Source: Amphiura filiformis (lineage: Eukaryota; Echinodermata; Ophiuroidea; Amphilepidida; Amphiuridae). Taken from it: a stretch of DNA of 64,000 nt. The number at the start of each line of letters is the position of its first letter. The first letter of the stretch is position 1. The position numbers and the translations under genes are program-made. The notes beneath the pieces were generated by a model, which was not told the DNA's origin, made no database searches, and was given only the letters and a program-made list of their open reading frames with translations. Location: positions 3,119,472 through 3,183,471 of the forward strand of contig NC_092637.1 in assembly GCF_039555335.1 (NCBI RefSeq), in the 5' to 3' direction. This document shows positions 1 through 9,375 of the stretch, one piece after another.

Positions 1-790
1 TAAGGCGCTTTAACCCTAAATGAGGAAATAAACCTAAGATAAGGCATCTAAACCCCACATAAGGTGCCTTAACTCTAGATAAGGGTCGTTAACCCCAGAT
101 AAGGGTCGTAAACCTCAGATAAGATATCTAAACCCATGATATGGCGCCTTAACCCCAGATAAGAAATGTAAACTCAGATATGGTAGTCTAAACCCCCGAT
201 AAGGCGCCGTAACCCCAGATAAGGGACGTACACCTCAGATAAACCAGTCCCAACCCTTAATAAGGCGCCTTAATCCTAAATAAGGAACATAAACCTAAGA
301 TAAGAGAAGTAAACCCCAGACGGCGCCTTATCTGGGGTTTAGACTGCCATATCTGAGTTTACGTCTCTTATCTGGGGTTAAAGCACCTTATCTTGGGTTT
401 AGATGCCTTATCTGAGGTTTACGACCCTTATCTGGGGTTAACAACCCTTATCTAGAGTTAAGGCACCGTATGTGGGGTTTAGATGCCTTTTCTGGGGTTT
501 GTGTTCCTTATTTAGGGTTAAGGCGCCTTATTTGGGGTTTACACTGCTTTATCTGGGGTCTACGTCGCTTATCTGGGGTTATGGCGCATTATCTGTGGTT
601 TATGCCTTATCTGGGTTTAGACTGCGATATGCTGAGGTTAAGGCATCTTAGCCACAGGTAAGGAACGTAAACCCAGGATAAGGCCGCCTAAACCACGGAT
701 AAGGCGCCTTATCCCTAGATAAGGGATGTAAACCCAAGATAAGGCAGTTTAAACCCCATTTAAGAGACATGAACCCCAGATAAGGCGGAA
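1..790. repeat. 20-bp degenerate repeat field with two strand switches
   Basis: The region is built from about 20-bp units of the form ATAAGG, then 5-6 variable bases, then TAAACCCC or TAACCCCAG. Units run in one orientation up to about 310, in the reverse orientation (CTTATCTGGGGTTT) from about 311 to 655, then back to the first orientation to about 790. The oppositely oriented blocks could fold on each other. Variable positions often read GGCGCC, TGCC or GACG. No coding capacity is evident; the 63-codon open frame at 470-661 is only the repeat read through. Confidence 0.85.
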
Positions 791-830
791 ATGACACACC
801 TATACTTCTGCTCTCATTCATACATTTTTT

Positions 831-1132
831 CTGGGTAAATATGAGTTCGTAATGTCAAAGTAATGTCAAATTTGAAATCCTTGTGGTCGACTTATCCAAA
901 AAAGTGTCGTTGTACACGATTTTAGGTCCTCTTGTTCAAAACTAAATTTTTCAAGATGGTGCAGGCCACCATCTTGGATTTCTGGGTGAAAATGATGCCG
1001 TAATGTCAAACTAATGTCAGAATCGGAATCCTTGTACTCGACTTATCCGAAAAAGTGTCTTTGTGCATGATTATAGGTTCTCTGGTTCAAAACTTAAATT
1101 TTCAAAATGTTGGCGGCGGCCATTTTGGATTT
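831..1132. repeat. Two-copy ~151-bp tandem duplication
   Basis: Two adjacent copies begin with CTGGGT at 831 and 982. Both continue with a CGTAATGTCAAA-like segment, a CTTATCC.AAAAAGTGTC segment and a GGTTC/CTTGTTCAAAACT segment, and end near CATCTTGGATT or CATTTTGGATT. They are clearly diverged. No gene is seen. Confidence 0.75.
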
Positions 1133-1286
1133 TGGCCTCTAGCGAAAAATGCCGGGATTTTCGCGAGGGACATGGTGGCTATTTTTTTTCTAAATGGTCT
1201 ATAGAAGTCGAATCAATCGTCAAACCTTACTAGCCAGAGAGTGGTCACCAAATTGAACTTTTTCACCTAACTATATGATTAAAAGT

Positions 1287-1385
1287 CTTGAAAATGAGTC
1301 AATGAGCAGTAAAATGAGCAGGGAAATGAGTCGGTGAGTGTGAAATGAGCAAACGAGTGTGAAATGAGAAACGAGCAGTTAAATG
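1287..1385. repeat. ATGAG-rich minisatellite
   Basis: The words AAATGAGC, AATGAGTC and ACGAGTGTGAA recur at irregular 9-16 base intervals. This is a short degenerate tandem repeat with no other content seen. It lies about 200 bp upstream of the secreted-protein exon. Confidence 0.6.
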
Positions 1386-1571
1386 AGTAATTATTGTTAT
1401 TATAATCATTATTATAAATCAAGCAGGTTTTCAAAGTATATGATTTGTAGAACGAAATTTTTCAAAACATCAAGATGTTATTTTTCAATAATATATTGAT
1501 TTAGATAATGAAAATCAATTTTTTTTCTTGGCTGCTTCGACTAACAATACCTAGTGTACCCTTAACAAGGT

Positions 1572-1597
1572 GGTTTTGTTTTGTTTTGTATTAACAG
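1572..1597 (+). promoter_or_regulatory. Probable 3' splice acceptor before the secreted-protein exon
   Basis: A T-rich tract of TTTTG repeats ends in TATTAACAG, with the AG at 1596-1597, three bases before the ATG. This is a good match to a metazoan 3' splice site, so the ATG probably opens exon 2 of a gene with a non-coding first exon. Transcript data would be needed to confirm use of this site. Confidence 0.5.
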
Positions 1598-1600
1598 ATC

Positions 1601-2005
1601 ATGGCCGCACCGAACAAGACCTGTTTTGTTATTCTCATTTTGGTGTTTTCACCGTTGCTAACTATGGCCCGGCCTGCAGAAGAACAGGGACTGCAAGATG
1701 CTGCTACTTTGTTTTTGCGTCAAATCCTCCTGGGAAATGATCTCGAAACACGAGGAGTATCGAATCAATATGGTAAAATGACTACAGCAGTCGGTACAAC
1801 GTGTTACCGGGGCAGTGGAACTGGGAATGAAGGGTGTTATTACTACGGTTGGTCGTATATTTGGTGTTACACTAGTGCTCAAAAGGATTGGGAATACTGC
1901 TGTCAGGATGAGTGTCAGCAGCGAGTGGGCTTTGCTACTTCTCCATTAAATATCAGGAGGCCGAAATGCGATGTCGGGTCAGGCATTGAATATTATTGTG
2001 GTTAA
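1601..2005 (+). CDS. Secreted cysteine-rich protein with kringle-like C-terminal motif
   Basis: This is a complete 134-residue frame starting at an ATG in strong context (A at -3, G at +4), directly after a likely splice acceptor. Residues 1-23 form a signal peptide with hydrophobic core FVILILVF and likely cleavage after TMA. Residues 24-51 look like an acidic spacer or propeptide ending in LETR. The rest has eight cysteines (68, 79, 89, 100, 101, 105, 123, 133). The stretch WCYTSAQKDWEYC (88-100) followed by C105 closely resembles the end of a kringle domain (PWCYT..., WEYC, then a final C); fibronectin type II modules end similarly. A full kringle is about 80 residues and the upstream part here is much shorter, so it is a reduced or convergent fold. 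Role unknown: extracellular; candidates are a matrix or cell-surface ligand, or a host-defence peptide. I infer secretion with confidence but no specific function. Confidence 0.8.
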   Translation: MAAPNKTCFVILILVFSPLLTMARPAEEQGLQDAATLFLRQILLGNDLETRGVSNQYGKMTTAVGTTCYRGSGTGNEGCYYYGWSYIWCYTSAQKDWEYCCQDECQQRVGFATSPLNIRRPKCDVGSGIEYYCG

Positions 2006-2053
2006 CCATAAAAAAAACAGAATAAGAAATTCCCAAAACAAATCGTACTTTAG

Positions 2054-2059
2054 ATTAAA
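2054..2059 (+). terminator. ATTAAA polyadenylation signal
   Basis: An ATTAAA hexamer lies 49 bases past the stop codon of the secreted-protein gene. It is the common variant of AATAAA and is well placed. The match is short, so it is supported mainly by position. Confidence 0.4.
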
Positions 2060-2282
2060 TCACACGTATTTTTGTTTATGGGTCACATCATACCGTAAAT
2101 ATTTGCCAAATGGCGCATATGCGCTCACTTGACATAACTGGAATTTTAGGCGTAAACTAAAAGTGCATTCCAGTAGAAATCCCACCAGCAAATAAGGGTA
2201 TCGACACTTAATTCTTGTTTGGATTTGAGAAGGTAACGGTCATTTACCCTAAGGCATTTAAAGGAGCTCATGTGCGCCATCA

Positions 2283-2682
2283 GGCGCGTGAAAGTCGATT
2301 CCGAGTTTATCGTCCCCCGCCCGCGTCACTTTTGGGACACTAAAAACACCCGCGTCAAATTTTCAAAAATGCCAAAATAATTCATTATTTTCAAAGTATC
2401 AGTGTTTTCACCAGATTTAGCAATTGGAAATATATATTTTTGTTTGTAAAACATATAAATTTATAACTTGGAACCAAAACCAGGCTCTTTTCTAACTTTT
2501 CTAGTCCCTACCCATATAAAAACATGCTATAAATAACAATAATAAATGTATGAGTGTGGCTTTAAATCAACACGCACTTTAGGTCAATAATGAAATCTGA
2601 TGAAATAATGAAAAATGAAAAAGTCACCTCACCAACCTGGGGAAAAAAGGGACGATAAACTCGGAATTGACTTTCATGGGCC
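2283..2682. mobile_element. ~400-bp inverted-repeat element (MITE-like)
   Basis: The arms 2283-2316 and 2649-2682 are inverted copies (core CCGAGTTTATCGTCCC against GGGACGATAAACTCGG, with few mismatches). The interior is AT-rich and non-coding. The size and paired ends fit a non-autonomous DNA transposon. No second copy was found in the window, and target duplications are not obvious. Confidence 0.65.
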
Positions 2683-2693
2683 TTAGGCGAATC

Positions 2694-3359
2694 TACAGCC
2701 TGTCTCAAAAAAAATTGTGCAAGTGAAAAGCGCCCTCTCTGACAATTAGAAAATATTGTTGTGAAATAATGCTTACATCTACATCAAGGGTGTAGTCTTA
2801 GCTCTCAAATGCCGTTTATTCTGTTCAATTTGCTTGTTTTAATCTCGAGATATGTTTAGTTAAAGACGAAAGGGTAAAATCACAATTGTGCCACTTTGAC
2901 TAGGGAAGAGGGCTGTACATGTAACAGAGGTATAGTAAATACTGTTCTCTATGATAAAAGACAAACAAATATTGCGCACTTATACATGTTATAGGTTAAT
3001 GAACGCGTATTACTTGTTGAGAGAGGTATTAGACAAAATAATGCATGCGTGCTGATTTTGATGCGTCTAATGCATGCGCCCCGAAAGGGGGAGTGCATTA
3101 GACGCATCAACATCAGCTATCATTGATTTACATGTACAGTACTCTTCCCTAGTAAAAGTGGCACAATTGTGATTTTACCCTTTCGTTGTTAAATAAACAT
3201 ATCTCGAAATTGGAACAAGCAAATTGAACAGAAAAAAACGGCATTTGAGAGCTAAGACTGCGCCCGTGACGTTGATGTAAGCATTATGTCACAACGGTAT
3301 TTTCTAATTGCCAAAGAGGGCGCTTTTTACTTGCACAATTTTTTTTGAGACAGGATGTA
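2694..3359. mobile_element. Fold-back element family A, complete copy (long inverted repeats)
   Basis: The ends read TACAGCCTGTCTC and GAGACAGGATGTA. The terminal inverted repeats run about 235 bp each (2694-2930 and 3125-3359), sharing the GTGCAAGTGAAAAGCGCCCTC, CTCGAGATATGTT and GGTAAAATCACAATTGTG segments. The centre contains a palindromic GCATTAGACGCATCAACATCA part. It encodes nothing. A second copy begins at 12228 and is broken by other transposons. Confidence 0.85.
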
Positions 3360-3382
3360 TGCGGTATTAGGCCTAAAAAAAC

Positions 3383-3495
3383 AGTAAAAACGTTTAAATA
3401 ATGGGTTCGGCTGCGCCTCACCCATTATTTACGTTTTTACTGCCTCGGACACATTATTTGCGTGTAAAGGATAATGCATTACCCTTTATTTCTGA
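3383..3495. mobile_element. Partial copy of a palindromic element (full copy at 21940)
   Basis: The sequence around AAATAATGGGTTCGGCTGCG, its mirrored half, then ACACATTATTTGCGTGTAAAGG and TAATGCATTACCCTTTATT matches one half plus the loop of the element at 21940-22097. Only the inner palindrome and one outer arm remain here. Non-coding. Confidence 0.7.
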
Positions 3496-3668
3496 AATAA
3501 ATTGTCGAGAACACGATACACCAAATCATGCAACTTCTAATATGATTATTGGAATATATTCCTGTATAAAATGGATCCAGAAAACAGCTTGTTGTTTCCC
3601 CATGCATAGCAAAAGGATATTTTCTTTGTGATATCTTAAGGGATCTAAAATGAGCGTTTATCAAGTAT

Positions 3669-4283
3669 CGACAGTATTTTTTTTAGGACATAAGAGTAAC
3701 TTTGACCTATCGAATTGCATTCTTAATACGTAGCATGTCTTTCTGATGTCAAATAATTTTCATTTTTTTAAATTTATAATATAATACAAATTTTATGACA
3801 AATTATAAAAATTTGATATTTTTCAAATTTTTGATATAATACAGTCCTCGAAGTAAATTATATAAATCTATTGATATATTCTTAAAGTGTATGTAGCAGG
3901 GAGGAAAAGCCGACGGTCAATTGACAATTTTGACCTTTCATATTGAAGATATGGATTTTTTTCCCAAAAAGACCTAATTTTTGTTGGTGTTTTGGGAAAA
4001 AAATCCATATCTTCGATACGAAAGGTCAAAATTTTCAATTGATCGTCGGCTTTTCATCCCACCTACATACACTTTAAGTATAAATCATCAGATTTATAAA
4101 GTTTACTTCAAGTACTGTTAAATATCAAAATATCAATTTTAATGATTTGCCATAAAATGTGTATTAAATTGCGAATTTCAAAAATCAAAATTATTTGATA
4201 TCAGAATGACATTCTTCGTATTCAGAATGCAATTCGATATGACTGATGTGCTCTAATTTCCCAAAATAAATACTGTCCAAACG
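3669..4283. mobile_element. Fold-back element family B, complete copy
   Basis: It is bounded by CGACAGTATTTTTTTTAGGA and an inverted ATACTGTCCAAACG end. Long diverged inverted repeats of almost 300 bp meet at a short centre near 3960-4010, where TATGGATTTTTTTCCCAAAA faces TTTTGGGAAAAAAATCCATA. It shares TCGAATTGCATTCT..ATACG and CAGTCCTCGAAGTAAA with the copies at 38622-38855 (half) and 54033-54648 (complete). Non-autonomous: no coding frame. Confidence 0.85.
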
Positions 4284-4289
4284 TTCATA

Positions 4290-5145
4290 CCCCAGCCCTT
4301 AAATGAGCTGCTCCATTTGATATCTACCATTCTCCTAGGATTGAAGATTTAAGAGAAGTCTTCCAGAGGGAGGTTTATTTCCAAATAGAATTTATTACGA
4401 TTTGTAGATAGTGTTCAGTGTGATCTTTCAAGAAAGACCTGACCTGGAATTGGCCAAGGTTACGTATTTTGAGACCCATACCCTCTGTATCCCACTCTGT
4501 ATATGACCAGGGACCGTATAATATGGTTCATGATAATGACTACCCTTATCTTCAACAACTGGATTATTTCAAGTGGAAGTTAACAAATTGCCTTATATTG
4601 AAACCAATCATAACTCTGTGGCTTTCAAATCGAATTGCCCGTTCTACATTTGTGGAACACACCAGTGGCGTGCGCAAGGGGGGGGGGGGGCAGGTGGGCC
4701 ACTGGAACACACTGTTTTTACATTTTACATTTCGTAAAATATTTTTTCGATTTATTCAAAAAGCGTTAGGGGAAACTTACATGTTGTGTATCCTATATAG
4801 TAGAATGTCTGAGTTATTACTAATTTTTTCAACTAAAACGTTAAAATAGGAGCCTGTAGAGTGATTATCGAGCTAATTGTATTCTAAGTAAGGAAAACGT
4901 TCAGTTTAAAGCATCATATTGTCTATTAAAATCTATTCCTACTCCAGTGACACCTTATTAGTTTTCTTGCACTTTTTGAAGCATTTTTTAAACAACGAAA
5001 ACATGCTACTCTGGTGCCCTAGGACAATATGCATGATTGAGATGTCACTGGACCTGGAACGGATAGCATGGATAAGGGCCGCTACGGACTTTTCAGTTGA
5101 TCTAGAATATTCCATGTAGCAAGTCTTCGTTATTTAATCGTGTCC
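4290..5145. other. Intergenic stretch, no gene recognised
   Basis: This contains a run of G at about 4680-4690 and scattered short open frames with no recognisable protein features. A segment near 4890-4945 (GTTCAGTTTAAAGCATCATA and onward) recurs, diverged, at about 6995-7045. The words GACCTGGAACGGATA near 5050 recur near 7510. The two flanks are therefore old duplicates of each other. Confidence 0.5.
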
Positions 5146-5147
5146 CA

Positions 5148-5280
5148 TTCTATTTCCAGTAATGTTTAACTTCTAATGAATGTTTGATGATTCATTTCCA
5201 CCAGATATTCTACATAACATACTATCGATTTTACGTCATCAAACATTCGTTAGAAGTTTAAACATGATCGGAAATAGAAT
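5148..5280. repeat. Short fold-back (inverted repeat)
   Basis: Arms 5148-5192 and 5234-5280 are inverted copies (ATTCTATTTCC...AACATTC against its complement) around a 40-bp loop. It could be a small MITE or a cruciform-prone palindrome. No coding content. Confidence 0.7.
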
Positions 5281-5327
5281 TGAACTAGAATAAATAACAA
5301 AGAAATGTTACCTAGAATATTGTACGT

Positions 5328-5835
5328 CTGCATGGCCCTTTATAGTAAGTCTTGTAAGCTATTATAGCATCTGTCTGTATGGCCCTTTATAGTAAGTCTT
5401 GTAAGCTATTATACCATATATCTGTATGGCCCTTTATATTTATAGTAAGTCTTGTAAGCTATTATACCATCTGTCTGTATGGCCCTTTATAGTAAGTCTT
5501 GTAAGCTATTATACCATCTGTCTGTATGGCCCTTTATAGTAAGTCTTGTAAGCTATTATACCATCTGTCTGGCCCTTTCTGTAAGTCTTGGCTATTATAC
5601 CATCTAGTATAGTAAGTCTTGTAAGCTATTATACCATCTGTCTGTATGGCCCTTTATAGTAAGTCTTGTAAGCTATTATACCATCTGTCTGTATGGCCCT
5701 TTATAGTTAGTCTTGTAAGCTATTATACCATCTGTCTGTATGGCCCTTTATAGTAAGTCTTGTAAGCTATTATACCATCTGTCTGTATGGCCCTTTATAG
5801 TAAGTCTTGTAAGCTATTATACCATCTGTCTGTAT
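5328..5835. repeat. 47-bp tandem satellite array, left block
   Basis: About 11 head-to-tail copies of a 47-bp unit (CTGTATGGCCCTTTATAGTA, then AGTCTTGTAAGCTATTATAC, then CATCTGT). Most are near identical; one near 5570-5610 is shortened and rearranged. The array stops at 5835 where a LINE fragment enters, and one further unit resumes at 6403. Confidence 0.95.
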
Positions 5836-6402
5836 TGTTAGATCTCTCATCATCTCCCGTCTAGACTACTGCAATCTTCTGTTAAATGGTATCAAACAAA
5901 AAGATTTGAATCGTTTGCAGAAGCTCCAAAACAAATGTGCCCGGCTGATTTACCAACAACCAAAATCTTGCCATATCACCCCCTTGCTCACTGACTTGCA
6001 CTGGCTCCGTATTGATGACCGCATCAAGTTCAAACTTCTCCTCTGTGTGTATAAGTCACTGAATGGACTCTGTCCCCAGTACATGAAAGACTGTCTGGTG
6101 GTGAAAAACCTGTCTTGGGTCAGTAACCACCGTTCTTGTCACAACATGAACCTTGAGGTCCCTAAGACACATAAATGTGCTGGCGACAGGGTCTTCTCAG
6201 TGGCTGGCCCCAGAGCTTGGAATAATCTCCCAAATCATAATTCTCCAACAGTTGAAGCCTTCAAATCTGCTCTCAAAACTCATCTGTTTCAGATTTCCTA
6301 TGTCTAGTTTTCTTGATTTTTGCTTCTTTGTTTTTATTTTTATTGCGCTTTGAATCCAGCGGTAAAGGCGCTATATAAGTGTCGGTAAATGTAAAATGTA
6401 AA
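5836..6402 (+). mobile_element. 5'-truncated LINE inserted in the satellite (CR1/L2-like 3' end)
   Basis: The open frame from about 5834 to 6307 reads as the C-terminal part of a LINE reverse-transcriptase protein: SRLDYCN, then NRLQKLQNKCARLI, then TPLLTDLHWL, then VYKSLNGLCPQYM, then SVAGPRAWNNLP and a final FKSALKTHLF. These are the usual landmarks of the region downstream of the RT in CR1/L2/Jockey-type LINEs. The following 95 bp contain TTGCGCTTTGA and GGCGCTATATAAGT, the typical 3' hairpin of this group, then an AATGTAAA tail. The reverse transcriptase and endonuclease are absent, so the copy is dead on arrival. TGTAT flanks both ends. Confidence 0.9.
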
Positions 6403-6455
6403 TGTATGGCCCTTTATATATATAGTAAGTCTTGTAAGCTATTATACCATCTACT
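6403..6455. repeat. 47-bp satellite, right remnant after the LINE
   Basis: One further satellite unit (TATGGCCCTTTATATATATA then AGTCTTGTAAGC) resumes immediately after the LINE tail. It shows that the LINE split a pre-existing array. After CCATCTACTGG the sequence diverges. Confidence 0.9.
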
Positions 6456-6523
6456 GGCAGCCTATCTGTGACGAACGACGATAAATAGTAGCTGTATTAA
6501 GATTGAACTACATTCGATATAAT

Positions 6524-6946
6524 TATGTGACATGTCATGTCAAAAGGAGACACTTTTAGGCAGGATCGTAAATGGAGAAATAGCCAAAAATCTGCTCGGG
6601 TGATTTTTTCACAATTTGGGTTTGTTGCGAATTTGTGATGTTATTAATGTTTCAAATATTGTCTGATAGTTTCAGATCGGAATACAACTGGCATCTTGTA
6701 TTTTTGAGACATTTTTCAAGGTAATTCCTACTCTCAACATTGTCAATAATATTTTTAAAGGCCGATATCTCAATTTCCAATTTTATAATACCATAACTTA
6801 TGAACTCAATATCTTCGCTTAGGAATGTCCGACTTCATTGGGGAAACCGGCGTTGTAAAGCAAAATATCTCTTTATTTAAGATATGTAAAACCTCAAAAT
6901 TCATAACCGGCCCAAAAGTGTCTCCTTTTGACATGACACGTCACAT
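6524..6946. mobile_element. ~420-bp MITE-like element
   Basis: The inverted ends ATGTGACATGTCATGTCAAA and its complement near 6913-6946 are about 34 bp long, with a shared AAGGAGACACTTTT inner part. The AT-rich interior codes for nothing. No second copy was recognised in this window. Confidence 0.75.
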
Positions 6947-7807
6947 ATAACAAAGTTTGTGAGTTATATTATAGCCTACCTATTAATATTAAAGGTTAAC
7001 GTTCAGTTTCAAAACATCATATTGTGTATTAAAATATATTCCAGCTTAAAGGAGTTTTTCGTGATCCTAGCATCCTCTTTATATGACATTTTGCAGTAGA
7101 TATCCACGAAAAAAGCTTATTCTCAAAATTTCAGTTGATTCTGATTTTGCGTTTGCGAGTTATGCATGATTATGTGTATTACACTGCTCCATAGGTCACT
7201 GTTGTAATTTTGTTATGGTATTCAAATTTGGCGATATTTTTGCAAAAAGAAATTAATCTGCAAGAAATTTTTGGTACATAAACATTATGTAGCCATACGT
7301 ATCCAGTGGTATAAAAATCTCAACTTTTTTGAGAAAAGTGGGAGGATGAGACTGTGGATCACGAAATGCCCTTTTAAGTGACTGGTTATTAATTTCCATG
7401 GACTTTTGGATGCCTTGGTAAAGGTATTAAAGGCTGTTGTTATTAATAATTTAAAACAATTCAAATCAGTACATGCCACTCACTCACTCTAAATGTATGA
7501 CGTGTCACGTGACCTGGAACGGATAATTATACGTATGCTCTAAGTTGTACGATGTTATTTAAATAGTATCGATATTAATTACTTTATACCAGGGATATAA
7601 CATTGTATTGGTTCTAATTATTTCAATTTTAATTGGCTAATAGTATATTTTAACATGTTTAAGATTCCTAAACTACTTTCGAATAAAACAATTTGGGTTG
7701 TAGGCAATCTGTCAGTATACGTTTAGTAGTTTTCTGATTTTGTGACGTGTGTGTCGTGGGGGAGGGGGGTACTACTCGACTTTAGAAGTGGCGGATGTGC
7801 GGTCAAC
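6947..7807. other. Intergenic stretch, no gene recognised
   Basis: AT-rich sequence with only chance frames. The first part repeats fragments of 4890-5060 (see that entry). A GGGGGAGGGGGGTACTACTCGA segment near 7760 with TTAGAAGTGGCGGATGTG resembles 58425-58450, pointing to an old dispersed repeat. Confidence 0.4.
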
Positions 7808-8503
7808 CCCAGCAAACACAAAACGTTTTCGACATCATTCGGAAAAGGTTATAAAAGGTTGTCCGAAAACGTTTGAATGTCGGGTTATATAAAGGGTATA
7901 TAATGTGTATAAAATGTTTTCATAACATTAAAAAACATTTTTTGATAACCTACTGCCCAGCAAACACAAAATGTTTTACAGAAAACGTTTAAATGTCGGG
8001 TTATATAAAGGGTATAAAACGTTCTAATAACATTCCAAAAACATATTTGAAAACTTGATACTAAACATTCTAAAACAGAATGTTATTTTGGGGTTGAAAA
8101 AATATTTTGCAAATATATGTTTGCCCAAAATATTTGCAATAACGTTTTAAAAACGATTTCATGACCTTTACATAACCCGACATTTAAATGTTATTAAAAC
8201 GTTTTGAAAAAAAAAAATAAAGAACATTTCAGCGTTTGCTGGGTGTAAATATTTTAAATATAATGTTATTTTAGTGTTGACAAAATGTTTTGCAAAAAAT
8301 GTTTGCAAAAATAGTTTACAATCTCGTTTTGAAAACATTTTAAAAATATTGTTGTAGTGTGTTTTCATACAAAACGTTTTAAAACGTTTTCATGACCTTT
8401 ATATAACCCGATATTTTAATGTTATTAAAACGTTTTTTACCTAAACCAAAACCCAAAATATAACTTATTTATAACGTTTTTAAAACGTTTTGTGTTTGCT
8501 GGG
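7808..8503. mobile_element. Element with CAGCAAACACAAAACGTTTT inverted ends
   Basis: The left end is CCCAGCAAACACAAAACGTT and the right end is its complement, finishing with TTTGTGTTTGCTGGG. Internally the ACGTTTT and ATAACATT words repeat on both strands, and two further end-like copies occur at about 7966 and 8230 (CAGCGTTTGCTGGG). This is either a MITE with internal end duplications or several nested copies. Non-coding. Confidence 0.85.
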
Positions 8504-8800
8504 AACAGTTGCGGTTTTTCGCGAGACGAGAGATATGACCCTACTTATGAAGTGACGGGTATGTGCCTGTAAAAGGCCCCCTTTTCTAAAGTCGAATATA
8601 CTCGATAACCCTTAAAGCCTAGGCCCGACCAGATCAGGACCCACTTTTAGGTTCGGTTATCAAATGACGCCCCTTTTTTTCTGGAAATTAATTATCAAAT
8701 TGCCATAAAATAATGCAGAAACATTCTCTTACTATTTTAGCAAATTTGTATTGTAAATTTGGCAAACCTTTATCTTTCGTCAAAAGTTTATATCAATTGA

Positions 8801-9000
8801 NNNNNNNNNNNNNNNNNNNNNNNNNNNNNNNNNNNNNNNNNNNNNNNNNNNNNNNNNNNNNNNNNNNNNNNNNNNNNNNNNNNNNNNNNNNNNNNNNNNN
8901 NNNNNNNNNNNNNNNNNNNNNNNNNNNNNNNNNNNNNNNNNNNNNNNNNNNNNNNNNNNNNNNNNNNNNNNNNNNNNNNNNNNNNNNNNNNNNNNNNNNN
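8801..9000. other. Assembly gap of exactly 200 N
   Basis: Two hundred N bases. A round gap size suggests a scaffolding join of unknown true length rather than a measured gap. The open frames predicted across it are artefacts. Confidence 0.98.
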
Positions 9001-9019
9001 CCTTTTTAAACAACGTGTA

Positions 9020-9133
9020 TCTAGACCTTTATATAACCAGACATTTTAATGTTATTAAAACGTTTTTACCTAAACCAAAACCCAAAATATAACTTATTTA
9101 TAACGTGTTTAAAACGTTTTGTGTTTGCTGGGA
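9020..9133. mobile_element. Right-end fragment of the CAGCAAACAC element, after the gap
   Basis: Sequence 9028-9150 nearly repeats 8400-8520 (TTTATATAACC, ATTTTAATGTTATTAAAACG, ACCTAAACCAAAACCCAAAA, AACGTTTTGTGTTTGCTGGG, AACAGT.GCGGTTTT). Either the element is duplicated or the two sides of the gap are overlapping or allelic contigs. Confidence 0.8.
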
Positions 9134-9254
9134 ACAGTAGCGGTTTTCAATATATCAATTGATCCCCTTTTTCAAAATTTTGTACCTAATGATCCCCTTT
9201 TTAAACAACATGTATCTAGACCATTAGAGGTTTGCCAATTGGGATCCAAAAAAA

Positions 9255-9375
9255 GATGGCATCTGCAAAGGGGGGGGGGGGGAAGTTTTGGCATTCCGGG
9301 AGGGGGTAAACGATTTTTGGCAGGCCGAGAGGGGGAAAGCAACTTTTGGCACGCCATTTAAAAATTTTCCTCCGG
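9255..9375. repeat. Fragment of the G-run / ATTTTTGGCA repeat
   Basis: A run of G near 9270 is followed by units of the type GGGGGTAAACGATTTTTGGC and GGCAGGCCGAGAGGGGGAAA. It ends near CTCATAATTATTGCAC, an end-like sequence of the elements at 28848 and 43108. Non-coding. Confidence 0.65.

Noticed and set aside
4469..4849. 126-codon frame
   Set aside because: It crosses a homopolymer G run and has no recognisable motif; chance frame.
5328..5835. CRISPR-like array
   Set aside because: The 47-bp units are directly adjacent without unique spacers, and the context is eukaryotic; it is a satellite.
8713..9013. Open frames across the N run
   Set aside because: Artefacts of translating N bases.
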